Assembly (NCBI GenBank): GCA_900550705.1
Contig: URTG01000129.1
Span: forward strand, 1 to 5,206
DNA: 5,206 nt
Reading direction: 5' to 3'
Origin: an uncultured Eubacteriales bacterium
GTDB lineage: Bacteria; Bacillota; Clostridia; Oscillospirales; Oscillospiraceae
Made by a program: the position numbers and the translations under genes. This document shows, in pieces, positions 1-5,189 of this stretch (the first letter of the stretch is position 1; every line of letters starts with the position of its first letter). Below the pieces are notes generated by a model. That model saw only the letters and a program-made list of their open reading frames with translations, was not told the origin of the DNA and did not search any database.

Positions 1-204
1 GAGGTGGCTCGGCGGCAGCCGAGACGGAGGGATTGTCGAAGTTCTGCCTGGCCCTTTGGAAAACAATCCCTCAGTCAGCCTGACGGCTGACAGCTCCCTA
101 CCCCTTTTGTCACTGCGTGACATTTCCCCCCCGATAGGGGGAATCGGCCCTTTACACAAGGGAGCCAAAAGAGCTGCCTGCTTTTGATCGTGGGGACCGT
201 CCCC
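1..204. repeat. Composite palindromic intergenic repeat, cut by the left edge
   Basis: Non-coding DNA made of nested inverted repeats. The central pair is gagggattgt (27-36) with acaatccctc (63-72), extendable to 14 bases (23-36 with 63-76) with one mismatch. Each arm carries its own small hairpin: ctcggc/gccgag (8-13/18-23) on the left and tcagcc/ggctga (75-80/85-90) on the right. Further right are gctccct/agggagc (93-99/159-165), enclosing gtcac/gtgac (109-113/117-121), ttccccc/gggggaa (124-130/137-143) and ccctt/aaggg (148-152/158-162). A last hairpin, ggggac/gtcccc, lies at 192-197/199-204. From memory, similar 'gagggattgt' and 'ggctcccttgtg' units are scattered between genes in gut Oscillospiraceae; this was not checked. 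The left end probably continues outside the window. No open reading frame with a credible ribosome binding site is present. Confidence 0.6.
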
Positions 205-323
205 GTGCCCAAATTACTTTCAAAAAACTGAAACAAAACTGGAATTCTCAAACCCACCCCGAAAAAGCCGCGATTTTGCCCGTTTGGTCGCCCATACGAC
301 CGAAAACCGCCTGAATATAAAAT
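205..323. other. Intergenic DNA with no gene; one small hairpin
   Basis: AT-richer spacer between the repeat and the terminator of the DUF378 gene. The only structure I see is ggtcg/cgacc (286-290/297-301) with a six-base loop, flanked by T and A runs. It could be a weak second terminator for minus-strand transcription, but it lacks a clear U-tract in either direction. No coding potential was seen. Confidence 0.5.
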
Positions 324-353
324 AAAAATAGACGCCGAATGGCGTCTATTTTT
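324..353 (-). terminator. Intrinsic terminator after the DUF378 gene
   Basis: Perfect 13-bp inverted repeat aaaaatagacgcc (324-336) / ggcgtctattttt (341-353) with a GAAT-type four-base loop. The arms end in A and T runs, so it can terminate in either direction. It touches the minus-strand stop codon (353-355), so its main job is most likely to end the DUF378 transcript. Confidence 0.85.
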
Positions 354-553
354 CAGCTGCTTTTACGTTCTATCATCATGGGGATACACCACAGCGCCGC
401 CAGTCCCACCAGCCCATAAACCACCCGGCTGATGAGACTGCCCGACCCGCCGCACAAAAACGCCACCAAATCGAAGCGAAACAGCCCCACGCAGCCCCAA
501 TTCACTCCGCCGAGGAGCACCAGCGTCAACGCCAGCTTGTCCACCGTCTGCAA
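353..553 (-). CDS. DUF378 family small membrane protein (66 aa)
   Basis: Predicted 66-residue integral membrane protein of the DUF378 family, whose biochemical role is unknown. The family signature is visible: a first hydrophobic segment (about residues 6-24) containing GGVNWGCVGLF (15-25), a short loop FDLVAFLCGGSGS (27-39), and a second hydrophobic segment (about 40-61) with VVYGLVGLAALW, ending in a basic tail. I chose a TTG start at 553-551 because AAGGAG (complement of 563-568) sits nine bases upstream and the protein then begins right at the conserved domain. An in-frame GTG at 598-596 would add 15 charged residues (81 aa) but has no ribosome binding site. It lies 119 bases downstream of cdd on the same strand, so it may share a transcript or have its own promoter in the gap; neither is clear. 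Family assignment is confident; function is not known. Confidence 0.85.
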   Translation of the reverse strand: MQTVDKLALTLVLLGGVNWGCVGLFRFDLVAFLCGGSGSLISRVVYGLVGLAALWCIPMMIERKSS

Positions 554-562
554 GGAAATCCT

Positions 563-568
563 CTCCTT
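563..568 (-). promoter_or_regulatory. Ribosome binding site deciding the TTG start of the DUF378 gene
   Basis: AAGGAG on the minus strand, nine bases before TTG (553-551). No comparable sequence precedes the upstream in-frame GTG (598-596), so this site decides in favour of the shorter protein. Confidence 0.7.
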
Positions 569-575
569 TTTTTCT

Positions 576-620
576 TGATTTTCCCGCGCTTTTTTCACCC
601 AGAGCCAGGTGGGAAAATCA
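576..620 (-). repeat. Inverted repeat in the DUF378 leader
   Basis: Perfect 10-bp inverted repeat tgattttccc (576-585) / gggaaaatca (611-620) around a 25-base loop that itself holds cacc/ggtg (596-599/608-611). It ends seven bases upstream of the DUF378 ribosome binding site. It could be a 5' leader hairpin or an operator; the sequence does not say which. It also overlaps the GTG that is rejected as a start. Confidence 0.5.
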
Positions 621-641
621 AAAGATTCTAAGAACAGAATC
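620..641 (-). terminator. Possible weak terminator after cdd
   Basis: On the minus strand, GATTCT/AGAATC (641-636/629-624) forms a 6-bp stem followed by TTTTGATTTT, 32 bases after the cdd stop. The stem is short and AT-rich, so at best it is leaky and may let transcription continue into the DUF378 gene. Confidence 0.3.
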
Positions 642-672
642 CCCTGTTTTCGAGCGAATTATTCAAAAATCC

Positions 673-1071
673 TTATTTTTCCATGGTGTCCGCTCCGAAC
701 CCGTGGGGCAGAAGCTCGGACAGAGTTGCCTCTTGAAATTCCCCATCCCCCCGGGCCGCCAGCACCCGCAGATGGGGCGCAAATTCATATAGCATCTGCC
801 GACAGGCCCCGCACGGCCAGCAGAATTCCTCCCCGGCCCCCGCAATGGCGATTGTCCGCCAGCCAGAGACAGAACCCTCGCTCACCGCCTTCAGCAGCGC
901 CGTCCGCTCCGCGCAGATCGTGGAGCCAAACGCAGCATTTTCCACGTTGCACCCGGTGAACACCTGCCCATTTTCACACAGCAAAGCGGCCCCCACCGGG
1001 AAGTGGGAGTAGGGCACATAGGCCCGCCCGTGCATTTCCAGCGCCCGCCGGACCAGCTCTTGATCTGTCAT
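673..1071 (-). CDS. cdd: Cytidine deaminase
   Basis: Predicted cytosolic, zinc-dependent cytidine deaminase that hydrolyses cytidine and deoxycytidine to uridine and deoxyuridine plus ammonia in pyrimidine salvage. At 132 residues it has the length of the small tetrameric bacterial class. Visible motifs in order: YSHFPVGAAL (21-30), substrate-contacting GCNVENAAFG (40-49), the catalytic C-A-E (Cys53, Glu55 as proton shuttle) and P-C-G-A-C (Cys87 and Cys90). The three cysteines make the zinc site. The ATG at 1071-1069 is preceded at seven bases by AGGAGG (complement of 1079-1084), which settles the start. It is divergent from the thi operon, with no functional link to thiamine apparent. The last dozen or so residues are less conserved-looking but the protein appears complete. 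Family assignment is very confident. Confidence 0.96.
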   Translation of the reverse strand: MTDQELVRRALEMHGRAYVPYSHFPVGAALLCENGQVFTGCNVENAAFGSTICAERTALLKAVSEGSVSGWRTIAIAGAGEEFCWPCGACRQMLYEFAPHLRVLAARGDGEFQEATLSELLPHGFGADTMEK

Positions 1072-1157
1072 AAAAAATCCTCCTAGCCGCGAATTTCTTT
1101 TGCTTTTTACGGAAAACCGACAAAATTACGCAAAGAATAAAATTTCTCTCTCCCCAT

Positions 1158-1186
1158 AGCATACCGCAGATTTTGCCAACCTGCAA
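1158..1186 (-). promoter_or_regulatory. Candidate promoter for cdd
   Basis: On the minus strand, TTGCAG (1186-1181), a 17-base spacer and TATGCT (1163-1158) give a passable sigma-A promoter about 85 bases before the cdd start. The -35 box keeps only the TTG of consensus, so this is the best candidate rather than a firm call. It would stand back to back with the thi promoter, whose -35 begins nine bases away. Confidence 0.35.
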
Positions 1187-1194
1187 GGGGAGAC

Positions 1195-1223
1195 TTGCCA
1201 TCTTTTTTTCCCCGGTGTATAAT
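1195..1223 (+). promoter_or_regulatory. Sigma-A promoter of the thiMEDC operon
   Basis: TTGCCA (1195-1200), an exact 17-base spacer and a perfect TATAAT (1218-1223). Transcription should begin near 1230, so the TPP riboswitch lies at the very start of the mRNA. A small CCCCG/CGGGG hairpin (1233-1237/1246-1250) could form at the 5' end. Confidence 0.9.
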
Positions 1224-1249
1224 GAGGCCAAACCCCGGCCGTGGACGGG

Positions 1250-1345
1250 GGGACAAAAAGGGAGCTCGCAAACGGGCTGAGAGGAAGCTGTACGCTTCGA
1301 CCTGTGACCTGATTTGGGTAATGCCAACGTAGGGAGATGCTTTTC
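1250..1345 (+). promoter_or_regulatory. TPP riboswitch (THI element) aptamer
   Basis: The conserved thiamine pyrophosphate aptamer is readable in order. GGGA plus a five-pair stem GCTCG/CGGGC (1263-1267/1272-1276) with a CAAA loop leads into the hallmark CTGAGA (1277-1282, counting the C from the stem edge). A variable hairpin GAAGC/GCTTC (1283-1287/1293-1297 approximately) follows, then ACCTGATTTGGGTAATGCC (1307-1325), where TTGG/CCAA forms the outer arm, and the closing CGTAGGGA (1328-1335). The aptamer-closing stem is less clear: AAAAG (1256-1260) with CTTTT (1340-1344) is the best pairing I see, so the outer limits are approximate. It sits between the promoter and an attenuator and should turn the operon off when TPP binds. 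The identification is firm because both the sequence and the downstream genes agree. Confidence 0.95.
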
Positions 1346-1360
1346 CGGCAGTTTCTGCCG
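1346..1360 (+). promoter_or_regulatory. Antiterminator hairpin of the TPP riboswitch
   Basis: CGGCAG (1346-1351) pairs perfectly with CTGCCG (1355-1360) across a TTT loop. CTGCCG is also the first part of the 5' strand of the downstream terminator, so the two hairpins exclude each other. CGGCAG begins two bases after the putative aptamer-closing strand (1340-1344), which gives a plausible route from TPP binding to loss of this hairpin and to termination; that coupling is inferred. Confidence 0.6.
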
Positions 1361-1400
1361 TGGGATTGTCTTTCTATGTAAGACACCCACGGCAGTTTTT
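1355..1400 (+). terminator. Riboswitch-controlled intrinsic terminator (attenuator)
   Basis: Ten perfect pairs, CTGCCGTGGG (1355-1364) with CCCACGGCAG (1386-1395), continue after a two-base bulge (1365-1366) into TGTCTT/AAGACA (1367-1372/1380-1385), and are followed by TTTTT (1396-1400). The thiM ribosome binding site starts only eight bases later. This is the expected 'off' structure of a TPP transcriptional riboswitch. Confidence 0.9.
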
Positions 1401-1421
1401 CATCTTCAAGGAGGAATCATC

Positions 1422-2243
1422 ATGCTCGGAGCCTATCTGACCCGCGTGGAAAATACCACGCCTTTGGTCCATAATATTACCAATTACGTCACGGTAAACG
1501 ACGTAGCCAACCAGATTCTCGCCTGCGGTGCCAGCCCCATCATGGCCGACGATCTGGAGGAGGCCGCCGACATCACGTCCATCTGTGGTGGACTGAATAT
1601 CAACATCGGCACCCTGAACCAGCGGACCATCCCCGCCATGTTCGCCGCCGGAAAGCGGGCCAACGCCCTGGGCCACCCGGTGCTTCTGGACCCGGTGGGC
1701 GCGGGGGCCAGCCCCCTGCGGACCCGCACCGCCCTGGAGCTGCTGAAGGAGGTCCGCTTCACCGCCGTTCGGGGCAATATGTCCGAAATCAAAACCCTGG
1801 TAGCCGGCTCCGGCACCACCCGCGGCGTCGACGCCGACGTGGCCGACGCCATCTCGGAGGAGAACCTGGACGCGGGCGTGGCCTTTGCTAAGGCCGCCGC
1901 CCGGCAGCTGAACTGCGTGGTGGCCATCACCGGGGCCATCGACCTGGTCAGCAACGGGAGCCGCTGCTTTGTGATCCGCAACGGCCGGCCGGAGATGGGC
2001 CGCATCACCGGCACGGGCTGCCAGCTGTCCGGCATTCTCACCGCGTTTTTGGTGGCCAACCAGGGCGAGCCCCTGGAGGCCGCCGCCGCCGCCGTGGCCA
2101 TGATGGGTCTGGCCGGTGAGGTGGCCTGGAGCCACATGGCGCCGGAGGACGGCAACGCCACCTATCGCAATCGGATCATCGACGCGGTGTTCCACATGGA
2201 CGCCGCCGCGCTGGACGGAGGGGCCAAGTATGAGGTGCGCTGA
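1422..2243 (+). CDS. thiM: Hydroxyethylthiazole kinase
   Basis: ThiM phosphorylates 4-methyl-5-(2-hydroxyethyl)thiazole with ATP, allowing salvaged thiazole to enter thiamine synthesis. The 273-residue length is normal for this ribokinase-like family. Visible motifs: PLVHNITNYV (14-23), which lines the thiazole pocket; GASPIMADD (36-44); DPVGAGAS (90-97); VRGNMSEI (116-123), part of the nucleotide and phosphate site; and GTGCQLSG (197-204), with the active-site Cys200 in the anion hole. The ATG at 1422 follows AAGGAGG (1408-1414) at seven bases; in-frame codons further upstream lie inside the riboswitch and are not starts. It is first in the operon and directly controlled by the attenuator. 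Its end overlaps thiE by 14 bases. The TenI-like and tenA genes that accompany thiM in some relatives are not seen here. Confidence 0.97.
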   Translation: MLGAYLTRVENTTPLVHNITNYVTVNDVANQILACGASPIMADDLEEAADITSICGGLNINIGTLNQRTIPAMFAAGKRANALGHPVLLDPVGAGASPLRTRTALELLKEVRFTAVRGNMSEIKTLVAGSGTTRGVDADVADAISEENLDAGVAFAKAAARQLNCVVAITGAIDLVSNGSRCFVIRNGRPEMGRITGTGCQLSGILTAFLVANQGEPLEAAAAAVAMMGLAGEVAWSHMAPEDGNATYRNRIIDAVFHMDAAALDGGAKYEVR

Positions 2244-2871
2244 CGAGGCCTTGCGGCTCTACGCCGTCACGGATCGGGCCTGGCTCAAGCCCGGGGAATC
2301 GCTGCTGGAGCCGGTGGAGGCGGTGCTGAAGGGCGGCGCCACCATGGTCCAGCTGCGGGAGAAGCACCTGGACCGGGACCACTTCCGCCGGGAGGCCCTG
2401 GCGCTGCGGGACCTGTGCCGCCGGTACGGGGTGCCCTTTCTCCTCAACGACGCGGTGGAGCTGGCGGTGGAGACCGATGCCGACGGCGTCCACGTGGGCC
2501 AGCACGACCGCCCTGCGGCGGAGGTCCGGGCGATGATCGGACCGGACAAGCTGTTAGGCGTCTCCGCCCAGACGGTGGAGCAGGCCCTGGCCGCCCAGGC
2601 GGCGGGGGCGGACTATCTGGGCGTGGGGGCGGTGTTCCCCACGGGGACAAAGGAGGACGCGGACGCCGTGTCTCTGGATACCCTGGCGGCCATCTGCCGG
2701 GCGATGGACATCCCCGTGGTGGCCATCGGGGGCATTACGGCGGAAAACCTGCCCACCCTGGCCCAGACGGGAATCTGCGGCGCGGCGGTGGTCTCTGCCC
2801 TGTTCGCCCAGGCCGACCCGGAGCAGGCCGCCCGGGCGCTGCTGGGCGAGGTCCTCTCGTGGGGCGTGTAA
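2230..2871 (+). CDS. thiE: Thiamine-phosphate synthase
   Basis: ThiE is a cytosolic TIM-barrel enzyme that condenses HMP-PP with hydroxyethylthiazole phosphate to give thiamine monophosphate and pyrophosphate. The 213-residue protein contains the full set of expected residues: LYAVTD (10-15) on the first strand, VQLREK (40-45; Gln41, Arg43 and Lys45 contact pyrophosphate), LLNDAVELA (71-79; Asn73, Asp74), DGVHVGQHD (85-93; Asp74 and Asp93 bind magnesium), GVSAQT (110-115; Ser112), GVGAVFPTGTK (131-141; Thr138, Thr140, Lys141) and VVAIGGI (163-169). The first ATG of the domain (2230) lies inside the end of thiM and is preceded by GGAGGGG (2217-2223) at six bases. Upstream in-frame codons would only read thiM in another frame. 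The overlaps at both ends suggest translational coupling. It is not TenI-like, since the synthase motifs are intact. Confidence 0.96.
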   Translation: MRCADEALRLYAVTDRAWLKPGESLLEPVEAVLKGGATMVQLREKHLDRDHFRREALALRDLCRRYGVPFLLNDAVELAVETDADGVHVGQHDRPAAEVRAMIGPDKLLGVSAQTVEQALAAQAAGADYLGVGAVFPTGTKEDADAVSLDTLAAICRAMDIPVVAIGGITAENLPTLAQTGICGAAVVSALFAQADPEQAARALLGEVLSWGV

Positions 2872-3671
2872 GGCCCGCCGTTCTGGCGGTGGCCGGCAGC
2901 GACCCCAGCGGCGGGGCGGGTATTCAGGCCGACCTGAAAACGCTGGCGGCCCACGGGGTATACGGCATGGCCGCCGTTACCGCCCTCACCGCCCAGAATA
3001 CCCTGGGAGTGACGGGGGTGTGGCCCTGCCCGCCGGAGGTGCTGGCGGCCCAGCTGGAGGCCGCCTTCTCCGACATCGTGCCCGCCGCGGTGAAGCTGGG
3101 AATGCTGGGCAGCGAGGCCCTGGCCCGGACCGTGGGGGAGGCGCTGGCGAAATTCACCCCCGAGCGGGTGGTGGCCGACCCGGTGATGCGCTCCTCCAGC
3201 GGGGCGGAGCTGCTGACGGCGGAGGGGGTCCGGGTGCTGCGGGAGGAGATTTTCCCCCGGGCGGCGCTCATCACCCCCAATCTCCCGGAGGCGGAGGCCC
3301 TCACCGGCCGGACGGTGGCCTCCGGGGCGGAGATGGAGCGGGCGGCCCGCCGGCTCAGCGAGACCTATGGCTGCGCCGTGCTGTGCAAGGGCGGGCATAA
3401 ATCAGGGACCCCGGATGATTTTCTCTGGTGGGAGAATCAGGGCCTGTGGCTCCGGGGCCGCCGGGTGGACAACCCCAACGCCCACGGGACCGGCTGCACC
3501 CTGTCCTCTGCCATTGCCGCCAACCTGGCCCGGGGTCTGCCCATGGACCGGGCGGCGGCCCGAGCCAAGGAGTACCTCACCGGGGCCCTGGCGGCCATGC
3601 TGGACCTGGGGCGGGGGAATGGTCCCCTGGACCACGGCTACGCCCTGCATGGGCCGTTTTTTGACGGATAA
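2859..3671 (+). CDS. thiD: Bifunctional hydroxymethylpyrimidine / phosphomethylpyrimidine kinase
   Basis: ThiD adds one and then a second phosphate to hydroxymethylpyrimidine, giving the HMP-PP used by ThiE. With the GTG start at 2859 the protein has 270 residues, typical for the family. Motifs: AVAGSDPSGGAGIQADLKT (10-28) for the pyrimidine site; VKLGMLGS (78-85); VADPVMRSSSG (105-115), where relatives usually have VMVSxSG or similar; ITPNLPEAEAL (138-148); CKGGH (176-180); and AHGTGCTLSSAIAANL (208-223), with catalytic Cys213. The GTG overlaps the thiE stop by 13 bases and has GAGG (2848-2851) seven bases before it. No ATG exists near the domain start, and earlier codons lie in thiE read in another frame. 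It appears to be a stand-alone kinase, not fused to ThiE or to the ThiN-type domain found in some relatives. Confidence 0.95.
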   Translation: MGRVRPAVLAVAGSDPSGGAGIQADLKTLAAHGVYGMAAVTALTAQNTLGVTGVWPCPPEVLAAQLEAAFSDIVPAAVKLGMLGSEALARTVGEALAKFTPERVVADPVMRSSSGAELLTAEGVRVLREEIFPRAALITPNLPEAEALTGRTVASGAEMERAARRLSETYGCAVLCKGGHKSGTPDDFLWWENQGLWLRGRRVDNPNAHGTGCTLSSAIAANLARGLPMDRAAARAKEYLTGALAAMLDLGRGNGPLDHGYALHGPFFDG

Positions 3672-3680
3672 ATTGAAGTG

Positions 3681-3751
3681 AAAACGCTCGGAGCTGCGGT
3701 TCTGATCCACCGCGTTTCCGTCCCGAAAAGGGACAAAACCGGGCGTTTTTT
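3681..3751 (+). promoter_or_regulatory. Structured thiD-thiC spacer: three-way junction with U-tract
   Basis: The 96-base spacer can fold into a compact branched RNA. The outer helix pairs AAAACGCTCGG (3681-3691) with CCGGGCGTTTT (3739-3749), 11 pairs with one G-U wobble. Inside are two hairpins: GCGGT/ACCGC (3696-3700/3709-3713) and GTCCC/GGGAC (3720-3724/3730-3734, GAAAA loop). The outer helix ends in TTTTTT (3746-3751), as an intrinsic terminator would, and the thiC ribosome binding site begins three bases later. It may be an internal attenuator, an mRNA processing or stability element, or an unrecognised regulatory RNA. I do not recognise a known riboswitch class in it. The pairing is seen; the function is inferred. 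Confidence 0.55.
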
Positions 3752-3767
3752 AGAAAGGATGTTCACT

Positions 3768-5075
3768 ATGGAACGGAATTATACCACCCAGATGGACGCC
3801 GCCCGCAAGGGCATCGTCACCCCGGAGCTGGAGACGGTGGCCAAGAAGGAGCGGATGGAGGTCAAGGAGCTGCTGCCCCTGGTGGCGGCGGGCAAGGTGG
3901 TCATCCCCGCCAACCGGCTGCACACCTGTCTGGACCCGGAGGGCATTGGCTCCATGCTGCGGACCAAGATCAACGTGAACCTGGGCGTGTCCCGGGACTG
4001 CAAGGACTACGACGTGGAGATGGAGAAGGTCCTCTCTGCGGTGAATATGGGCGCGGAGGCCATTATGGACCTGTCCAGCCACGGAGACACCCAGCCCTTC
4101 CGGCGAAAGCTCACTGCCCAGTGTCCCGCTATGATCGGCACCGTGCCCATCTATGACAGCGTGATCCACTACCGCCGGGACCTGGCGGAGCTGACCGCCA
4201 AGGACTTCATCGACGTGGTGCGGCTCCACGCCCAGGACGGGGTGGACTTTGTCACCCTGCACTGCGGCATCACCCGGAAGACCATCGACCAGATCCGCAA
4301 GCACAAACGGAAGATGAACATCGTCTCCCGGGGCGGGTCGCTGGTGTTTGCCTGGATGTGCATGACCGGGGAGGAGAACCCCTTCTATGAATATTACGAC
4401 GAGATCCTGGACATCTGCCGGGAGTATGACGTGACCGTCTCCCTGGGCGACGCCTGCCGTCCGGGCTGTCTGGCCGACGCCACCGACGTGTGCCAGATCG
4501 AGGAGCTGGTCCGCCTGGGCGAGCTGACCCGCCAGGCCTGGGAGAAGGACGTGCAGGTCATGGTGGAGGGCCCGGGGCACGTGCCTCTGGACCAGATCGC
4601 CGCCAACATGAAGGTGCAGCAGACCATCTGCCAGGGCGCGCCCTTCTATGTGCTGGGCCCCCTGGTCACCGACATTGCCCCGGGCTACGACCACATCACC
4701 GCCGCCATCGGCGGGGCAGTGGCCGCCATGAACGGGGCCGCCTTCCTGTGCTACGTCACCCCGGCGGAGCATCTGGCGCTGCCCAATCTGGAGGATGTGA
4801 AGCAGGGCATCATCGCCAGCCGCATTGCCGCCCACGCCGCCGACATCGCCAAGGGGGTCCGGGGCGCCCGGGAGATGGACGACAAGATGGGCGACGCCCG
4901 CCGGGTTCTGGACTGGGAGGCCCAGTGGGCCTGCGCCATCGACCCGGAGACCGCCCGCTCCATCCGCGCCGACCGCGCCCCGGAGCACGAGGACACCTGC
5001 TCCATGTGCGGCAAATTCTGCGCCGTGCGGAGCATGAACAAGGCCCTCAGCGGGGAGTATATCGACATTCTGTAA
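3768..5075 (+). CDS. thiC: Phosphomethylpyrimidine synthase
   Basis: ThiC is a radical SAM enzyme with a 4Fe-4S cluster that rearranges aminoimidazole ribotide into HMP-P, the pyrimidine half of thiamine. This 435-residue protein is the short form, without the extra N-terminal region of the roughly 600-residue enzymes of proteobacteria and plants. Motifs: NVNLGVS (69-75), MDLSSHGDTQPFRRKL (100-115), GTVPIYD (124-130), THCGITR in the form LHCGITR (164-170), SRGGS (187-191), EGPGHVPL (267-274), TDIAPGYDHITAAIGG (301-316) and CYVTPAEHLALPN (328-340). The C-terminal cluster ligands are Cys411, Cys414 and Cys418, spaced CX2CX3C. The ATG at 3768 follows AAAGGA (3754-3759) at eight bases; an in-frame ATG at 3759 overlaps that site, and a GTG at 3678 would read through the hairpins of the spacer. 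The paralogous benzimidazole synthases (Bza proteins) look similar, but the thi context favours ThiC. Confidence 0.96.
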   Translation: MERNYTTQMDAARKGIVTPELETVAKKERMEVKELLPLVAAGKVVIPANRLHTCLDPEGIGSMLRTKINVNLGVSRDCKDYDVEMEKVLSAVNMGAEAIMDLSSHGDTQPFRRKLTAQCPAMIGTVPIYDSVIHYRRDLAELTAKDFIDVVRLHAQDGVDFVTLHCGITRKTIDQIRKHKRKMNIVSRGGSLVFAWMCMTGEENPFYEYYDEILDICREYDVTVSLGDACRPGCLADATDVCQIEELVRLGELTRQAWEKDVQVMVEGPGHVPLDQIAANMKVQQTICQGAPFYVLGPLVTDIAPGYDHITAAIGGAVAAMNGAAFLCYVTPAEHLALPNLEDVKQGIIASRIAAHAADIAKGVRGAREMDDKMGDARRVLDWEAQWACAIDPETARSIRADRAPEHEDTCSMCGKFCAVRSMNKALSGEYIDIL

Positions 5076-5081
5076 GACCTG

Positions 5082-5126
5082 CGGCGCGGGGCCGAGTGCC
5101 CCGGAACCCGACCCCGCGCCGGTTTT
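5082..5126 (+). terminator. Intrinsic terminator of the thi operon
   Basis: Perfect 10-bp GC-only stem CGGCGCGGGG (5082-5091) / CCCCGCGCCG (5112-5121), followed by GTTTT (5122-5126). It begins six bases after the thiC stop and separates the operon from the tRNA promoter. Confidence 0.88.
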
Positions 5127-5148
5127 CGAAAAAAGTTGAAAAAGGGGG

Positions 5149-5176
5149 TTGACATTTTCTGCGGTTCTGGTATAAT
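5149..5176 (+). promoter_or_regulatory. Strong promoter of the tRNA gene
   Basis: Perfect TTGACA (5149-5154) and perfect TATAAT (5171-5176) with a 16-base spacer and a TGG extension (5168-5170) just before the -10 box. The expected start of transcription, near 5183, leaves a leader of only about seven bases before the tRNA, typical of a highly expressed stable-RNA promoter. Confidence 0.92.
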
Positions 5177-5189
5177 ACCCACTGTTGAC

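Noticed and set aside
75..257. A 60-codon minus-strand open frame in the left-edge repeat
   Set aside because: It reads straight through the nested palindromes, lacks a ribosome binding site and has no recognisable sequence.
609..959. A 116-codon plus-strand open frame opposite cdd
   Set aside because: The translation is Pro-, Arg- and Ser-rich without any recognisable domain, while cdd on the minus strand has all catalytic motifs.
1314..1421. Upstream in-frame extension of thiM
   Set aside because: The codons lie in the TPP aptamer and terminator. AAGGAGG at 1408-1414 places the start at 1422.
1374..2195. A 273-codon open frame antisense to thiM
   Set aside because: Composition is biased toward Gly, His and Asp, no motif is recognisable, and it runs through the riboswitch terminator. 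thiM on the other strand is intact.
3678..3767. Upstream in-frame extension of thiC from a GTG
   Set aside because: It would translate the structured spacer, has no ribosome binding site, and the extra 30 residues do not resemble ThiC. AAAGGA before 3768 is convincing.
3768..5075. Reading thiC as a hydroxybenzimidazole synthase (BzaF-like)
   Set aside because: The short length and cysteine-rich variant make this worth considering, but the gene sits in a TPP-controlled operon with thiM, thiE and thiD and no cobalamin gene or cobalamin riboswitch is near.
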